Source: Okapia johnstoni (lineage: Eukaryota; Chordata; Mammalia; Artiodactyla; Giraffidae). Taken from it: 64,000 nt of DNA. A program made the translations under genes and the position numbers. Of this stretch, positions 12,955 through 25,394 are shown in pieces. A model generated the notes under the pieces. That model saw only the letters and a program-made list of their open reading frames with translations. It had not been told where the DNA came from and ran no database searches. The stretch lies in contig CM044321.1 of assembly GCA_024291935.2 (NCBI GenBank), forward strand, positions 59,700,985-59,764,984, in the 5' to 3' direction. The stretch's first letter is position 1. Every line of letters starts with the position of its first letter.

Positions 12955-13130
12955 CAGCATGTGAGACATGCACATTTTAAAATGCATATGAATCACTTGG
13001 AGATCTTAATAAAATGTAGGCTCTGGTTCAGTAGATCTGGGACAAATACTAAAGGTTTCACATTTCCAACAAGATAGCAGGCTAGGAGACACTAATGTCC
13101 ACTGACCACACACAGAATAGCAAGGATGTA
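12955..13130. repeat. MER5-like hAT relic
   Basis: TATGAATCACTTGGAGATCT, GGTTCAGTAGATCTGGG and TTTCACATTTCCAACAAG recall the MER5/Charlie non-autonomous family. The copy is diverged. Confidence 0.6.
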
Positions 13131-13639
13131 GCATGTAATATTTTATAGTTCTGTAACATTTCCCTTACATTTATATAACTCAATCACTAGCAGATTACAG
13201 CACATACTCATTTGTTGACTGAGTTTACACTTTTCACATACAGTCATTGTGATTTTAACCTAATCATAAAGAGGGAGCAGGGGGTATTTGGTATATTAAA
13301 TTCCTTGATCAAGTCAAAAAAGTGTAAATGTATGTAAGTCACATAAACATTTTTCAAACTAGTGTCCAAGAAACAATGGTTCCAAGTAGAGAAAATGTCC
13401 TCTGGTCAGATCAAATTAAAGTATGTTGCAATAACCTCTAAAGGCTTTCAAATGCAGTTGCATTCACATGTTCCTAGAACCTTGCAGGAGGAGGATGTAT
13501 TTCCCTCCCTTCTTCCTCTACAACAATCATGGGAGATGGAATACATTTTGGAAAACATTACATTACTGTGCTGTCTCTCACACCATTCACCCCCAACATA
13601 CACAATAAATTCTCATAACACAGATCTCCTCTTCAATCT

Positions 13640-13840
13640 AGAAACAGGCAGTGTTCATTCCCAACCTTTGAGCTTTGATTGGTTCCCTCATGAACAATGC
13701 TTTTCCTTTTCCCTGCCCACAACCCATCTAATTCTTCACCCTTTTTTTAAGGCCCAGTTTAAGTCTTCCTCTCCTGCCTTAAAACTTTCCTGATTGCTCT
13801 GGCCTTGAATAATTCACCCCCTCTTTCCCTCTCCAAATTT
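13640..13840 (+). repeat. L2 LINE fragment
   Basis: AAGGCCCAGTTTAAGTCTTC and AACTTTCCTGATTGCTCTGG are L2-like. The 143-codon open frame that overlaps it (13362-13793) is therefore probably not a gene. Confidence 0.6.
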
Positions 13841-13991
13841 TAATAGTGGTAATTTTCAAACTTAAATAAAAAACATAACATTTCCCCAAATAAAACTAGA
13901 CCTGGAGTGCTTTCATGGAGTAGATTTTGAATATACTTCCCTACAGCATGCATCTGTTCCTTATGTTCACTTTAAATATATTACATCTCAC

Positions 13992-14090
13992 AAAATAATG
14001 TGAATATACTTAACACCATTGAACTCTACACTTGAAAATGGTTAAGATGGTAAAATTTGCTAACAGTTTTACTACACTTTTAAAAAACAC
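13992..14090 (+). repeat. L1M 3' end fragment
   Basis: AATGTGAATATACTTAACAC, GAACTCTACACTTGAAAATG and GGTTAAGATGGTAAAATTTG follow the order of old L1 3' ends. Confidence 0.7.
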
Positions 14091-14104
14091 ACCATCTTGT
14101 ATTG

Positions 14105-14210
14105 TTTGCTATTGTTTCCTGTGTTTGAATCACTGAAGGCAAGGATCATGTCATCATTCTTCCTCAGCACTGAGCACAAAATATTTAAGCACTGGACACT
14201 TAATTCACTG
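14105..14210 (+). repeat. L2 3' end fragment
   Basis: GGCAAGGATCATGTCATCAT, CAGCACTGAGCACAAAATAT and TTAATTCACTGATT resemble a decayed L2 terminus. Confidence 0.5.
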
Positions 14211-15114
14211 ATTACAGCCTAATACAGACCTGTCCAAGTTCACAGAGCCAATCAGAATTATTCAAACTTGAACAAGCTTCAAAAAATATAGATCACCTTT
14301 ACCACAATATAAATGAGTGCTTCCCAAACTTATTACACTAGGCATTCCACCTCCTTCCTACTTATGTCCATCCAGTCATCCACTGTCCATTCATTCATGT
14401 TTGCCATTCAAACACGGACTGAGTGACTCCTCTACATCAAGAACTGTTAGATGCATGATACATAATCTCGATTCTCATACATAATAAAAGTACGTTCCAA
14501 TGGACATACAATAACTCTGCTCTCCTCGTCTCTCCAAATATCATATCTGGCTACAAATACAATTCAGCAAAGGGAGATAAAATCAAGACGTCCTCACCTA
14601 TATCTCACTTTCACCTTTAAGCTAAAACTACTTTGACTGACTTGCTTCCTTTAAGAAACAAATCAGCAAATCTATTAATGCCACCAGGGCATGGGCTAAA
14701 TACTTGCCCAAGTTATCTCTGCATCACCTTTATATTTTAATCTAAATCAAAGTCATATTTTCTGTTCAAAAGTTTGAAAACCATCTACTCTTATTTATGT
14801 GTAAGCACACTCATAATTATCCTCCAAAAGCCAAAAGATTTGTCATATTTATAATTAAACAACTATGTACAGTTATTAAAAACTTCATGAATGATGTTGT
14901 CCACCCAAAAACTCAAATACATACTTAAGAACCATAATGTCTAAAAATCAAGTTCAAATGTATTTAAACTTAGCAAAAAGTCTTTATGAAAATTTAAGCC
15001 AAATTTAAATATTAAAATCAAAGTTACTTTTTCTTGACAACAAAGCTCTTAATTGATACTTTACTGGAGCCTTGTACACATAATACTCTTCAGATTCTAT
15101 GCCTAAAATTACTG

Positions 15115-15300
15115 TAATAACCAGGCACTTGATAACAGCAATTAGCACTTATATTTATCTTATCTGATCCTAAAAACTTGGTGAAGTAAAAATGTTTAAT
15201 CACAGAGATTTAACGATATAACCCGAAGTCACACAACTGAATCTGGCAAAGCCAGAAAGTGATTCCAAATCTAAATTGCATGGTCTTTCTGAAGCATCTG
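15115..15300 (-). repeat. MIR SINE
   Basis: In inverted order it shows ATCTTATCTGATCCTAAAAA, GAAGTCACACAACTGAATCT and GGCAAAGCCAGAAAGTGATT, the MIR body read backwards. Confidence 0.7.
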
Positions 15301-15398
15301 CATGTCCTAATAGAAGCAGCTAAATTTTCTTGAATACAATTCTACACCAACCTGGACTGTGCTATTTCCATGCAGCAAAGAATGGTATTACAATTGCA

Positions 15399-15597
15399 GT
15401 TGTTGTTGTTTAGTCACTAAGCCCTGTCCGACTCTTTTGCTACCCCATAGACCCCACCAGGCTCCTCTGTCCATAGGCTTTCCCAGGCAAGAACACTGGA
15501 GCAGACTGTCATTTCCTTCTCCAGATCTTTCCAGCCCAGGGACAGAACCTGCATCTCCTGCATTGACAGGCAAGTTCTTTTCCAGGGAAGTCCCCAG
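15399..15597 (-). mobile_element. Bov-tA SINE
   Basis: Reverse-oriented. It starts GTTGTTGTTTAGTCACTAAG, passes through CCAGGCAAGAACACTGGAGC and ends with a decayed tRNA-like section and CCAGGGAAGTCCC. Confidence 0.9.
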
Positions 15598-16629
15598 TAT
15601 TATAGTATTAGAATTAGTCACCAGGGAATCCCCCAGTATTACAGGATTACAATCAGTTTGGTTTTATTTAATATCTATCTGCAGTAAAATTAACTATGTA
15701 CGGTAGGACTATTCATTTGGTTTCCTGCTGCTCTGTGATGTCTTATTTCCTGCAGTTCTGTGATGCCTTATCAATTTTTCTATATATAAATCAATATACC
15801 ACTCCCCCAAGAAAAACACAGTGAAACAAAATGTTGTACATATTACTTACTTTTAAAAACTCTATAACTGCAATCAACTTTCAGACATGATATATACAAA
15901 TGAAAAAATAAAATAATATTAAAAGCTTTTAATGACTTTAAAATTTTGGGAAATACAAGTAAATATCAAAGGCAGAAAAAAGTAAAGAAAAATATGGCCA
16001 TCCTCATTCACCTCTTTACTCATTTAACTCTACTGTGCCTAAGAGACCCCTTCCTTTCTCAGGTGATACAGCTTAGTCAGGAATCACACTAAGAAAAGGA
16101 ACAGTATTAGTTATGATAAAAATTAGAATAATGACTTAATGAATGTAATTTACACACAAAGAGAGGTTTCTTTATTTCTCCAGGGAAAAATTATCCCAAT
16201 CTCTATATAAAAATGATTGTATTGACATTTATCTAAGCATAAAGTTCTAAATAACCTGCAGAAAATGACCACACCATGTTGTGCCAATAAGTTGTCTTAC
16301 ATAAAGTTTTAGGCTATTCGTCCTCTGCCTTTTCTAGTATGTTTACTCTTGGCAAAAGCATGTAAACAACTGGAATCTTTCTCTAATATTATCTTTTACC
16401 CAGCAAACTAAAACACATTTTTTGATTGTCTGCCAGTATCACAAGATTATTTTTTTCATGTTTTACGAAAATCTGCCAAGTTTAATAATTCTCAAAACTT
16501 GAGTCACTATTTTATATTTTTATTCTTAATAAGGATATCTATGAAGTCACTCAATTTGGAGACAGTTCATATTAGAATTAACCTCAAAATTCACCTCAGT
16601 CATAAAGATAGTCTTTATCTTACAGTTGA

Positions 16630-16651
16630 AAAGAAAAAAAAAAAAAAAAAA
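16630..16651. repeat. Poly(A) tract
   Basis: An almost pure A run of about twenty bases, with no recognisable SINE or LINE body attached. Confidence 0.85.
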
Positions 16652-19147
16652 ATTTAAGATCTGCTACAACAAAGGCAGCCAGTAGAGGGACTAAAAGTTT
16701 ACTTATGCCATTAGCAGAATTAAACTCAGATGTTTTCCTCTCAGAACCCTGGTTCTTGGCATAAAGAATCTAGACATGTAACCCCCCCCAAAAAAAAATA
16801 CGGCGCAAAGTATAACTCTACCTCTAGAGATATTTACTGATGGAAATCTTTTCATTTAGAAAATTTAAATTTAATATTGGCCAAAAGCCTCAGGTAAGAG
16901 TTCTGCTGAAGATAAATACAAAAACTTTCACTTCACATATATTTAATTTAACATTATTCTTATGTTAAAGTAAGGCATAAAATCTTAATATGGAAATGCT
17001 AAAAATAAAATTAAAGTAGATTTATCCAACTAAAACCTATTGCAATTCTGCAAAAAATTGCTTTGGAAACGTTAAAACAAGTTATTAGCATTCAGCAAAA
17101 ATAGTTTTTAAAATGTAAAAATAAGCCTAATTTTCCTTCAAATAAAAACCAACCTGGTTCTGATTCAAAATTTTTAGTTTTACCCAAGAAATTTAAAATG
17201 TAAGGGGGTGGGGGGGCACAGGAGTTTCTACTGCACCCTTAGCTTGTCTTAGCTATTATCTTTTGATGTGATAGTGAAAGGAAGGAAGCTCTAAATATTC
17301 AGTAGACCTTTTACTGGCTATCTCTGCTGAAGGACCAGAGGGCTCAAGTTTTCCTTCCATGCCACCATGCTCCACCATATTGGTGATTGAAACAAATCCC
17401 AGAAGGACAGCCAAGTGCTTGTCTACGTTACACTTTTCCCAGGACAGGGAAAACGGGCATCCGAGATCTGCTCTCTCTCTCCTGTGACAGCATCTTCAGC
17501 TTACCAGCATCTGTCACCAGTGAGCTACTGTGCTGTGTGACAAGAAAGCTATGGCCAATGGAAATGAACAAAAAAGATGTCTAGATGTATAACATTATAT
17601 GTCTAGGCTGAAAAGTATATTACCTAGCAGAAAATCAAAAACTTTCAGAACTAGCCTGTGCTTTTTTCCTATTTAAAACTTCCTTTTCAAGCAATTACAG
17701 TGACAAGTAAAAATGTAAAGAAATGGAAAGGGCAGCTTTAAGAAATAACTACTACTTCACTAAAGGTTCTCATGCATATACTGGACAAGTACCTAGCAGG
17801 ACGGCAGCTAAAAATTTTTTAAGTTAAGTTCAAGACTAGAAGCTTTAAGTTCCCTTTATTTACATCTCTGTGGAATCTGCATAAATAGTAAAAGTATGAA
17901 ATGAAGCCTGCATTCATTATCTACCCTATTTTCCTCTAATACCGTAGATAATAAAGAAGTAACAATATATGGTCTCCTAAATATTAAAATTATTCTACTT
18001 TAAGCTTGTTTCTAAAAGAAAAGCATCTAAGAATGCAATTCACATCCAAAGTCTTATTAATCATAATACTAATAAATACTTTTACAACTATACAGAATTG
18101 AGAAAAGGTTTTAATACATACTGTGCGAAAGTCAACCAGAATAAATAACATTCTTTAGTTCAATATTGCTCAAACTTCAGACCCTTGAAAATCACAACCA
18201 GAATTTTTTCAGTATCTATTACAATACTTATATACTTAATATTTTTTAACTCAGTACCATTTTTTTAGCTTCAAACTCGAGCAATAAGACCTATGAAATC
18301 ATAGTTTTGATGTGCAAATTATATTTTCTATTCAATACTCACTGTCAGTATAACTGTTTAGCTTTTGTTTATTAAAGGATGAGAAGATTCATTATATTAC
18401 AAGGATGAATACACAACTGCTTAATTACACATTCCAAAGAAAATATAATAATTATTTAAGCCACTAACAGCCCAACAGGCTTACATTAAAATCAATACTC
18501 CAACGCCAGAAATATAAGTTTTATGTTTGTTTTTGAATTCAGCAAGATTATTACTTTTACAGTCAAGATCCCAAGTGGTGTGGCATAAATAAGTCTTTGA
18601 TGTAAAAATTCAGATATTCCTCTTAAGAAATTAGTGCAAATTAGTGCTTTTAAATTAATACTTTTGATTATGTAGAAGAGATTTCTGAAGGATACACACT
18701 ATAAACGGATTTACCATGGTAGCCTCTGAAGAACTGAGTTGAGCAACTATGTAACTTTCTCTAATGCTTAAACTTTTCAACCATGCACATTTATTACATA
18801 CTCAAAACAAGTACTATTCAAAATTAATATGTGCTTAATATTCAAAAATAAAACTTAAAAAAAATCTGCTAATGCATAAAAATCTAGTACTTAGAATATG
18901 TTAAAGCATAAACTTTAAAAACATGTTAAAATTCCCCATTAAAAGAAATACACTTTAAGTTTCAAGTAACTCCATTATACAGTTGGTATACTAAAATAGT
19001 TCCTCTATCTTAATTCCTTATTTTTAAAAAATAGCATTAGAAAGAGATGGAATAATAAGACTTTAGCAAAAGTAGGAGGGATATTAATTTTAGCATAATG
19101 ACTGAGGGGCAATATCCTAGGATTTGTTTGAAATAATAAACTAAATA

Positions 19148-19349
19148 CAGGTGACCCTTGAATGCAAAGTTTAGGGGCGCTGACCCCTGCAGAGTCAAAA
19201 ATCTACATATAACTTTACAATCAGGCCTTTATATCTGCAATTTCACAACCTCAGATTCAACCAACCCCCAGATGGTTGTAGTATGTAAGAAATTCCACAT
19301 GATAAGTGAACCTGCACAGTTCATACTTGTGTCATTTAAGGGTCAACCA
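19148..19349. repeat. Tigger/MER2-like DNA transposon relic
   Basis: Termini CAGGTGACCCTTGAATGC and TTTAAGGGTCAACCA are inverted repeats of the Tigger/MER2 type, flanked by the expected TA target duplication (19146-19147 and 19350-19351). It has only about 200 bases and no transposase. Confidence 0.8.
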
Positions 19350-19555
19350 TACTAGTAATGTAAAAAATATTCACTATCAGAACTGAAAAGTTACAAGCTT
19401 GACTTTGTGGAAAAAAGTGTTAGAAACTCAATAAATGATAAGACTCAGTATTAGTGTATCAAAGAAAAGTAATATAAATTCAATATATCTGAAATATTAA
19501 ATGGATTGCATAGTATTAATTTAATTTCAGCAAAATATGTAGTAACAACAGGTTA

Positions 19556-19743
19556 GGGAATTCCCTGGTGGTTCAGTGGGTAGGGCTCCACACCCTCACT
19601 ACCAATGGCCCAGTTTGATCCCTGGTTGGGGAACTAAGATCCCACAAGCCGCTGTGATTCAGCCAAAATACAAATAAAATTTAAAATTAAAAAAATGTTA
19701 GAAACGTAACAGAAAAAGTAAAAAAAAAAAAAAAAAAAAAAAA
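19556..19743 (+). mobile_element. CHR-2-type tRNA-Glu SINE with long A-rich tail
   Basis: It starts GGGAATTCCCTGGTGGTTCA, has the promoter B-like GTTTGATCCCTGG and the AACTAAGATCCCACAAGCC segment. The tail extends through A-rich DNA to 24 or so consecutive A. Confidence 0.88.
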
Positions 19744-21589
19744 CACCAAGATGAAATGAAAACACATTTTCAAAGATGGGGAAAGTTATACAGCTAGAAA
19801 TCTGACCTCCAAAAAAAAAATACACATCTGCCTATTCTATCAAAAATAATCATCTCCTTGGGTGTTGATTACCACCAAACCTACAGATATCACATTTGCA
19901 AAAGTCTGATTATCTTTAACCATTATCATTACTTCCTTCTAAATATCCACATTATGAATATACTCAAAAGAATCAAATATAACAGCTGTCGTACAAAAAA
20001 GATGGACTTCAGCCTCAGCATTCTATTATACAAGTATCTTCAAGACCACAACTGAAAATGAAGAACCGCCTAATAAACATATCAGTAAAGTTAGCAATTA
20101 AAGTATGAAACTTAATTAAGGAAAATAATTCATGATAAGCACTTGGAAAAACTAATACTCTGTTGTTTTTCGTATGTTATGGCTTAAAGTCAACCTCAAA
20201 ATAATTTAACTGGATAAACCATAATGCGAGATTAGTTTCAAGAGGCCCTACTCTGTGGGGGAAAAAAAAAAAAAGTATGGAATTTTTGTTTTCTGGGAAA
20301 GAATCTGTGGTAACCCAATTTCAGTAAGATAATTTTTAGGAGGAAATATTTAAATTTCTCCGAATTCATCATTTAGGTATATAAACTTGAGTAAAACAGT
20401 TTCTAGAAATGCGCTCTGGCCAGATTTTGATCCAAACATTTATAGATGCTTGTACTAAACACCTTCCCAAGGTTTACAGATTTCAATTTTTCAAAATAGA
20501 TGACATACTTGGGAAACAAAAAACTAACCACATAATATATGGATCTATTGTTAAAAACAAATTTTTACAAGACTTTCTAACTATACATATGAATCCTCCA
20601 AAGTTTTACATTAGAAATGAACCTCATGAAAAAGCAGATGTCACATATGGATGGGTGGGTGCCTACACAGACTGCTACATGTTTTTGCTTGATACACACT
20701 GAAATGGAAGCTCTAAAAACATAAGATAACTTTTCTATATGAGGATTTACATTCAACATAATCTTGTTTGGGATGAGACATTATCCATTCTGGATTAACA
20801 AAATTTAGATGTAAAGATCCTTTTCTCTTTCTACTACCTGATTTAGGCCCAATGTTATGGATGCAATTACTTGGGTTTTCCTTCTAACTTACTGGTTTGA
20901 AAAATGAGATCGACAAAAATGTGCAATAAAAATCCAAAATTTTACATTTAATGTCTTCCAAAGTACATAAATGAAACCATCAAAACCAGAAACCATCAAA
21001 ACTCAGGCATTACATCAGGAGTCACAAAAACATCACTTTGCTTATTTCTAATAATCCAAAAGTACTATCATCTGTCATCTTATGGACCCAGCCTTTGTAA
21101 CATCACCACTGTGGTTCATAGTCTAACCTTCCACAAAGGTTACTTAATCATCTTCAAATTCTATGATTAAAAACAGTCAATTGTTTTTAATCCTCCAGAA
21201 GAGTTTGGATGCTTCTAGTGTTTATAAACTCCAGAATAACCAGAAGACTTTGTTGGTGTTTCCTGATTCCTAACTAGCTTCACCAGCTTTAAGACAAAGG
21301 AAGAGTTTTCCTTCAACACTGATGCCAGCACCAAACCTATCAATGACCAGTCAAATTACATTACCTAATAGCTAAGGCTACATTACTTTTTCTCACATAC
21401 TCAGAACTGTTTTCCTTTCCAGAACAAAGTTTTTTAGAAGATATAATCCTTCCAAGGACCTTCACATGTTCCCCAGCTTATCTGAGCAAAACTAATAGAT
21501 GGAAAATGTTAAAATGTCATTTCCTTTTAAGAACAGATTAAAAAAAAAGTATGTAGGACCTAGAATCAGTTTTGATAAGTCACCACTAG

Positions 21590-21692
21590 GCTGGGAAAGG
21601 CTACCCACTCCAGTATTCTGTCCTAGAGAACTGACAGTCCATGGGGTCGCAAAAAGTCGGACACGACTGAGCAACTTTCACTCACTCAAGCT
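21590..21692 (+). mobile_element. Bov-A/BovB-derived SINE fragment
   Basis: GGCTACCCACTCCAGTATTC, CAGTCCATGGGGTCGC and AAGTCGGACACGACTGAGCA are the Bov-A module. The tRNA-like part is missing. Confidence 0.85.
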
Positions 21693-21761
21693 AATGTAAA
21701 TTTGTCCTCCGATTACAACTAATTCTATCACAAGATTTTTAAGTTAAAATACTTTTTAGGT

Positions 21762-21938
21762 TGATACAGAGCCCCTGTTTGAGTTTCCTGACACATACAG
21801 CAACTAGAGGGGTGGGATGGGGAGAGATGGGAGGGAGGTTCTAAAGGGAGGGGATATATGTATACCTATGGCTGATTCATGTTGAGGTTTGACAGAACAC
21901 AAAATTCTGTAAAGCAATTATCCTTCAATTAAAAAAAA
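21762..21938 (+). mobile_element. 5'-truncated LINE 3' end with perfect target duplication
   Basis: This G-rich L1-type 3' end (GGTGGGATGGGGAGAGATGG) runs to GCAATTATCCTTCAATTA and a poly(A). The 16-base AAAATACTTTTTAGGT occurs on both sides (21746-21761 and 21939-21954), so the insertion boundaries are clear. Confidence 0.88.
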
Positions 21939-22534
21939 AAAATACTTTTTAGGTGCAATTATCTCTCAATACATCAAATTTCAAATCACACAGACCCTAA
22001 CAGAAACATCATTACATAAAATAATCCTTCCCAGGCTCATCCCAAATAAACCTACATTACAAACAATAAAAGGGATCATACATTTTCCATTTGACTTTCC
22101 TTCTGCACAAGAACATCTTTCACCTCATCCTAACCATTACTTACCTGAATTCTAAAATATACTGCTACAAAGCCCTAAAAATGGTCTAAGATGGAAAGTT
22201 CCTCAAAGAAGCTTAAACCTTTCTTGCCTTGAAAATCAAAACCATATTTGTTTGAAGTACTCATTGTTATCAAACCATTTCTGAACAAGAATTAGAGGTC
22301 TGGGGTGGGGGGAAAGACTTTCATAATACTCAGGGAAAAGTATTTTGGAGAAACCTAGAAAGCTTCAATTCAAATGCCAAAACCCACTGTGTCCCCAGTG
22401 GCAAGGAATTTCACTTGAGCTGCAACTGCTGGACAGCTAATTTGAGCTTCTTGTGATGTATGCAAGTTGGGTTATAAAAAAACATTTACTGTTTTTTCTC
22501 AAAGGCTGCAGATTAGAAAGTTTTTCTAAGAAGG

Positions 22535-22725
22535 CACTTTGCTAGATGATTAACAAATGTTCTTTTCAATCCTTAAAAACATTTTCAATTGGTATTATCA
22601 CCATTTTGTGGATGACAAAAGTGAGGCAAAGTTAAGGGACTTGTCAGTCAATACAACATCTAGTAGCAGCAGAGCCTGGCACAGCCAGTTCTAACGAAGC
22701 AGTTCGCTCTTTCTCTATCACATTT
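22535..22725 (-). repeat. MIR SINE
   Basis: Inverted MIR with TTATCACCATTTTGTGGATG, GGACTTGTCAGTCAATACAA and AGCAGAGCCTGGCACAGCCA. Confidence 0.7.
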
Positions 22726-22814
22726 CTTGTTCTTAAAAATCTGGATGAAATACTCCATGTACCTACAATTCCTGTTTTTTTTAATTCAAATAAAAGGAAA
22801 TTCACAGAAATGGT

Positions 22815-22950
22815 AATAGGTGTTATTACACTAACAAATCACAGTGTTTATCAATCTTCACCACAATCCTACAAGATAAGATTCTTCCATTCTATTTTCC
22901 TAATGGGGAAACTGAGGTTCAGAGATTACATGACTTGGGTGAAGAGCCAA
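22815..22950 (-). repeat. MIR SINE fragment
   Basis: CTTCACCACAATCCTACAAG and AATGGGGAAACTGAGGTTCA are inverted MIR phrases. Confidence 0.75.
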
Positions 22951-23189
22951 ACAGATTTTTCTGAATTTTAAAAACAGCGGGTAGAGATTTTTAAAAGTAT
23001 CTTATATCAAAGGAAACTAACTGGTAGTTAACAACTTACAAACTGTCCAGGTAAAAACTTGTAATTACAACAGTAATACTGGCCAGCATACGACACTGGA
23101 GAAATCAACTGACTAACTGACTAGGGTAACAGTACTGTATTAACTACATCAGAAACTTAATAAACTAAGAGTACAAAAAGTGCCATCAA

Positions 23190-23232
23190 ATATACATATA
23201 TATATATACATACATACACACATATATAAAAT
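23190..23232. repeat. Compound (TA)n(CA)n tract
   Basis: A mixture of TATA, CATA and CACA units of about 40 bases. Confidence 0.9.
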
Positions 23233-23977
23233 CCTATCAACTATCCCCCACATTCACATTATTTTTCAGGGAGTGGGGAGGGACAAGGGATTTGGAAGGA
23301 AACCCAACTGAATGTAACAAACAGTATTTTAACAGGGTGTTACAAGAAAAGCTAAATGCAACACAATAACAAAATGAAATGCCTGCTTTTCAGAGGAATT
23401 GAAAGAAGGCATATTCCACTAGAGAGCTCCAGATATAACCCCCACCACCCAAAGGGATTCATATCTATAGGTTATACCTTTAAACAAAATTTGCTCTTAA
23501 ATAAAATACAAATTACTAACAAAATCTGCATGATTGTTTCATAACCAATTGCTCTCTTTTATAATGTGACAAAATTAAGCATTTAACTTTACTGGGTCTT
23601 ACCTGCTACACTTATAAAATAAGGAAGATGAAGTCTAACATCGCTTTTAATTCTAAAGCCCCCCAAAAAACAATAACTATAGTAATACTTACAGGAAATC
23701 TAATGAAAAGTTCTGTCCATAGATGCAAAAAATTCAATTTGTTTTTCCAAGAATGTATATAAAAATTCACTAAGCTTCACACATACTATATATATTTAGG
23801 AAGTATCTCAACAAAAAAGGATGGAGGAAAGAAGAGGGATCAGGGAATAAAGACAAAACCAAAAAAACTCAGTTTTTTATGGTCTGGAACCACGCTTAAA
23901 TTAAGCAGATTAATAATAAGGCTAAACAAATACTAAGTTTATATAAAGAAATTACTTCTTAAAAATGAAAGAAAACA

Positions 23978-24129
23978 GGGAATTCCATGCCAGTCCAGTG
24001 GTTAGAACCCAACGCTTTAACTGCTGTGGGCTAGGGTTCAATTATTGGTCAGGGAACTAAGACCCTGCAAGCCACATGGCTAAAAAGAGAAAATTAAAAA
24101 ATAAAATGGAAAAAAAAAAAAAAAAAAAA
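23978..24129 (+). mobile_element. CHR-2-type tRNA-Glu SINE
   Basis: GGGAATTCCATGCCAGTCCA, GGTTCAATTATTGGTCAGGG and AACTAAGACCCTGCAAGCC, ending in about 19 consecutive A. Confidence 0.87.
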
Positions 24130-24424
24130 CAGTGCTCATAATACGTTAGTGTTGATCAACCAAAGGAAAAACACTCCACCAAGACAATTTATAAAAGTAT
24201 ATAAATTTGAGTGGAGTATGATGACTAAAAATAACTTTAAATATTTAAGAAAATTAACTTACAAAATATTATAGTCTCCTTGGAGAAATCCATACCACAA
24301 ACATGGTTAAACCATACTTTTAGTTAATTCTAACCATAAATGACCTTAAATCAATTGAAAATAATTGAATAAGTGATATTCTTTCATTCAAATATCTGTT
24401 CTTGGCCTTTTAATTTTCACACAT

Positions 24425-24487
24425 AGCTTTGCGCAGTGGCAGTATTGTAGCCAATGAGGTTTATCCGAGGTGTGATTATTGCCAATT
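24425..24487 (+). pseudogene. U4 snRNA retropseudogene, 3'-truncated
   Basis: About 63 bases match the 5' part of U4 spliceosomal RNA: AGCTTTGCGCAGTGGCAGTA, then the GTAGCCAATGAGG and TTTATCCGAGG elements that form the U6-pairing stems and 5' stem-loop. Differences from the U4 I know include CpG-to-TpG type changes (ATTGTAG, GGTGTGATT). The copy stops before the central and 3' domains. It is flanked by a perfect 16-base direct repeat (24410-24425 and 24486-24501), the mark of LINE-mediated insertion. The U4 promoter and 3' box are absent, so it should be inactive. Confidence 0.93.
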
Positions 24488-25394
24488 AATTTTCACACAT
24501 AATTTAATGTATATAATTTTTCATACATAGCTTAATACTATATTATTGACGTTCTTTTGCATAAAGGGGGAATATTCTCTTTGAAGAAATGGAACATATC
24601 ACTTTCACCTTTTGTACTTTTGATTTATTTTCAATAACTTCTAATTAAGAATGCAATGTCTTTAGGATATTGTCATTTGCTTTTAAAACCATCACACCAA
24701 GGTGGTTTTTTATCTTTTAGAAAACAGATATAGCATGTAAAATTATGAAGACAAATTATAGCGAGTGTTTTCAAAGAAAATAAAACCTGGGTCTTGAAAT
24801 CTGTCATAAATTACCACCTTCAAATTTACTGCTCAACAGAAAACAAATCACAGCCATGTTATACTACTTTGAGCTCAGTCAAACCTTATTAAAATATCCC
24901 TTGATTTACCCAATAGATGTGCTCCTCAAAAGTTCCTGGTAAATCAAATGTGTGTAAATATCATCTTAAACGCACTAGGGGGAGCTCCCTATTTGAGAGA
25001 ATCCTAAAATATGTGCTTTTGTCTTTTGAGGGTTACTTTTCTAATTTACAGTCCTATTAAAAAAAAAATGATTTTCTGACTTATCTACTGAAGTATATTC
25101 ATCCAGTTTTCATTTAACACTTAAAAAATCCAATCCTTTATCCCATGCTTATCAACTATCATTAAGACAACTTTGATTAACTTATATTTACTTTTCATTC
25201 ACACTGCTTCCCCTAGGAAGCAATACAAAGCTCACTCCCCCCAAAAATAAACATATTTAATGTTACTGACAGATTTCAAAGCATGTAAGAAATATCAGCT
25301 TTAAATATCACTAGATTTTTATCATTGTACTTTCCAATTCAACAGGGAAAAATAATAGAAAACTAGAGGTAAGTAATTTATTCAGGGGAGAAAA

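Noticed and set aside
17478..17545. Possible minus-strand mini-exon with a GTAAGC donor in intron 3
   Set aside because: The acceptor is weak, no frame compatible with INTS6 stays open convincingly, and nothing about the block matches a known protein.
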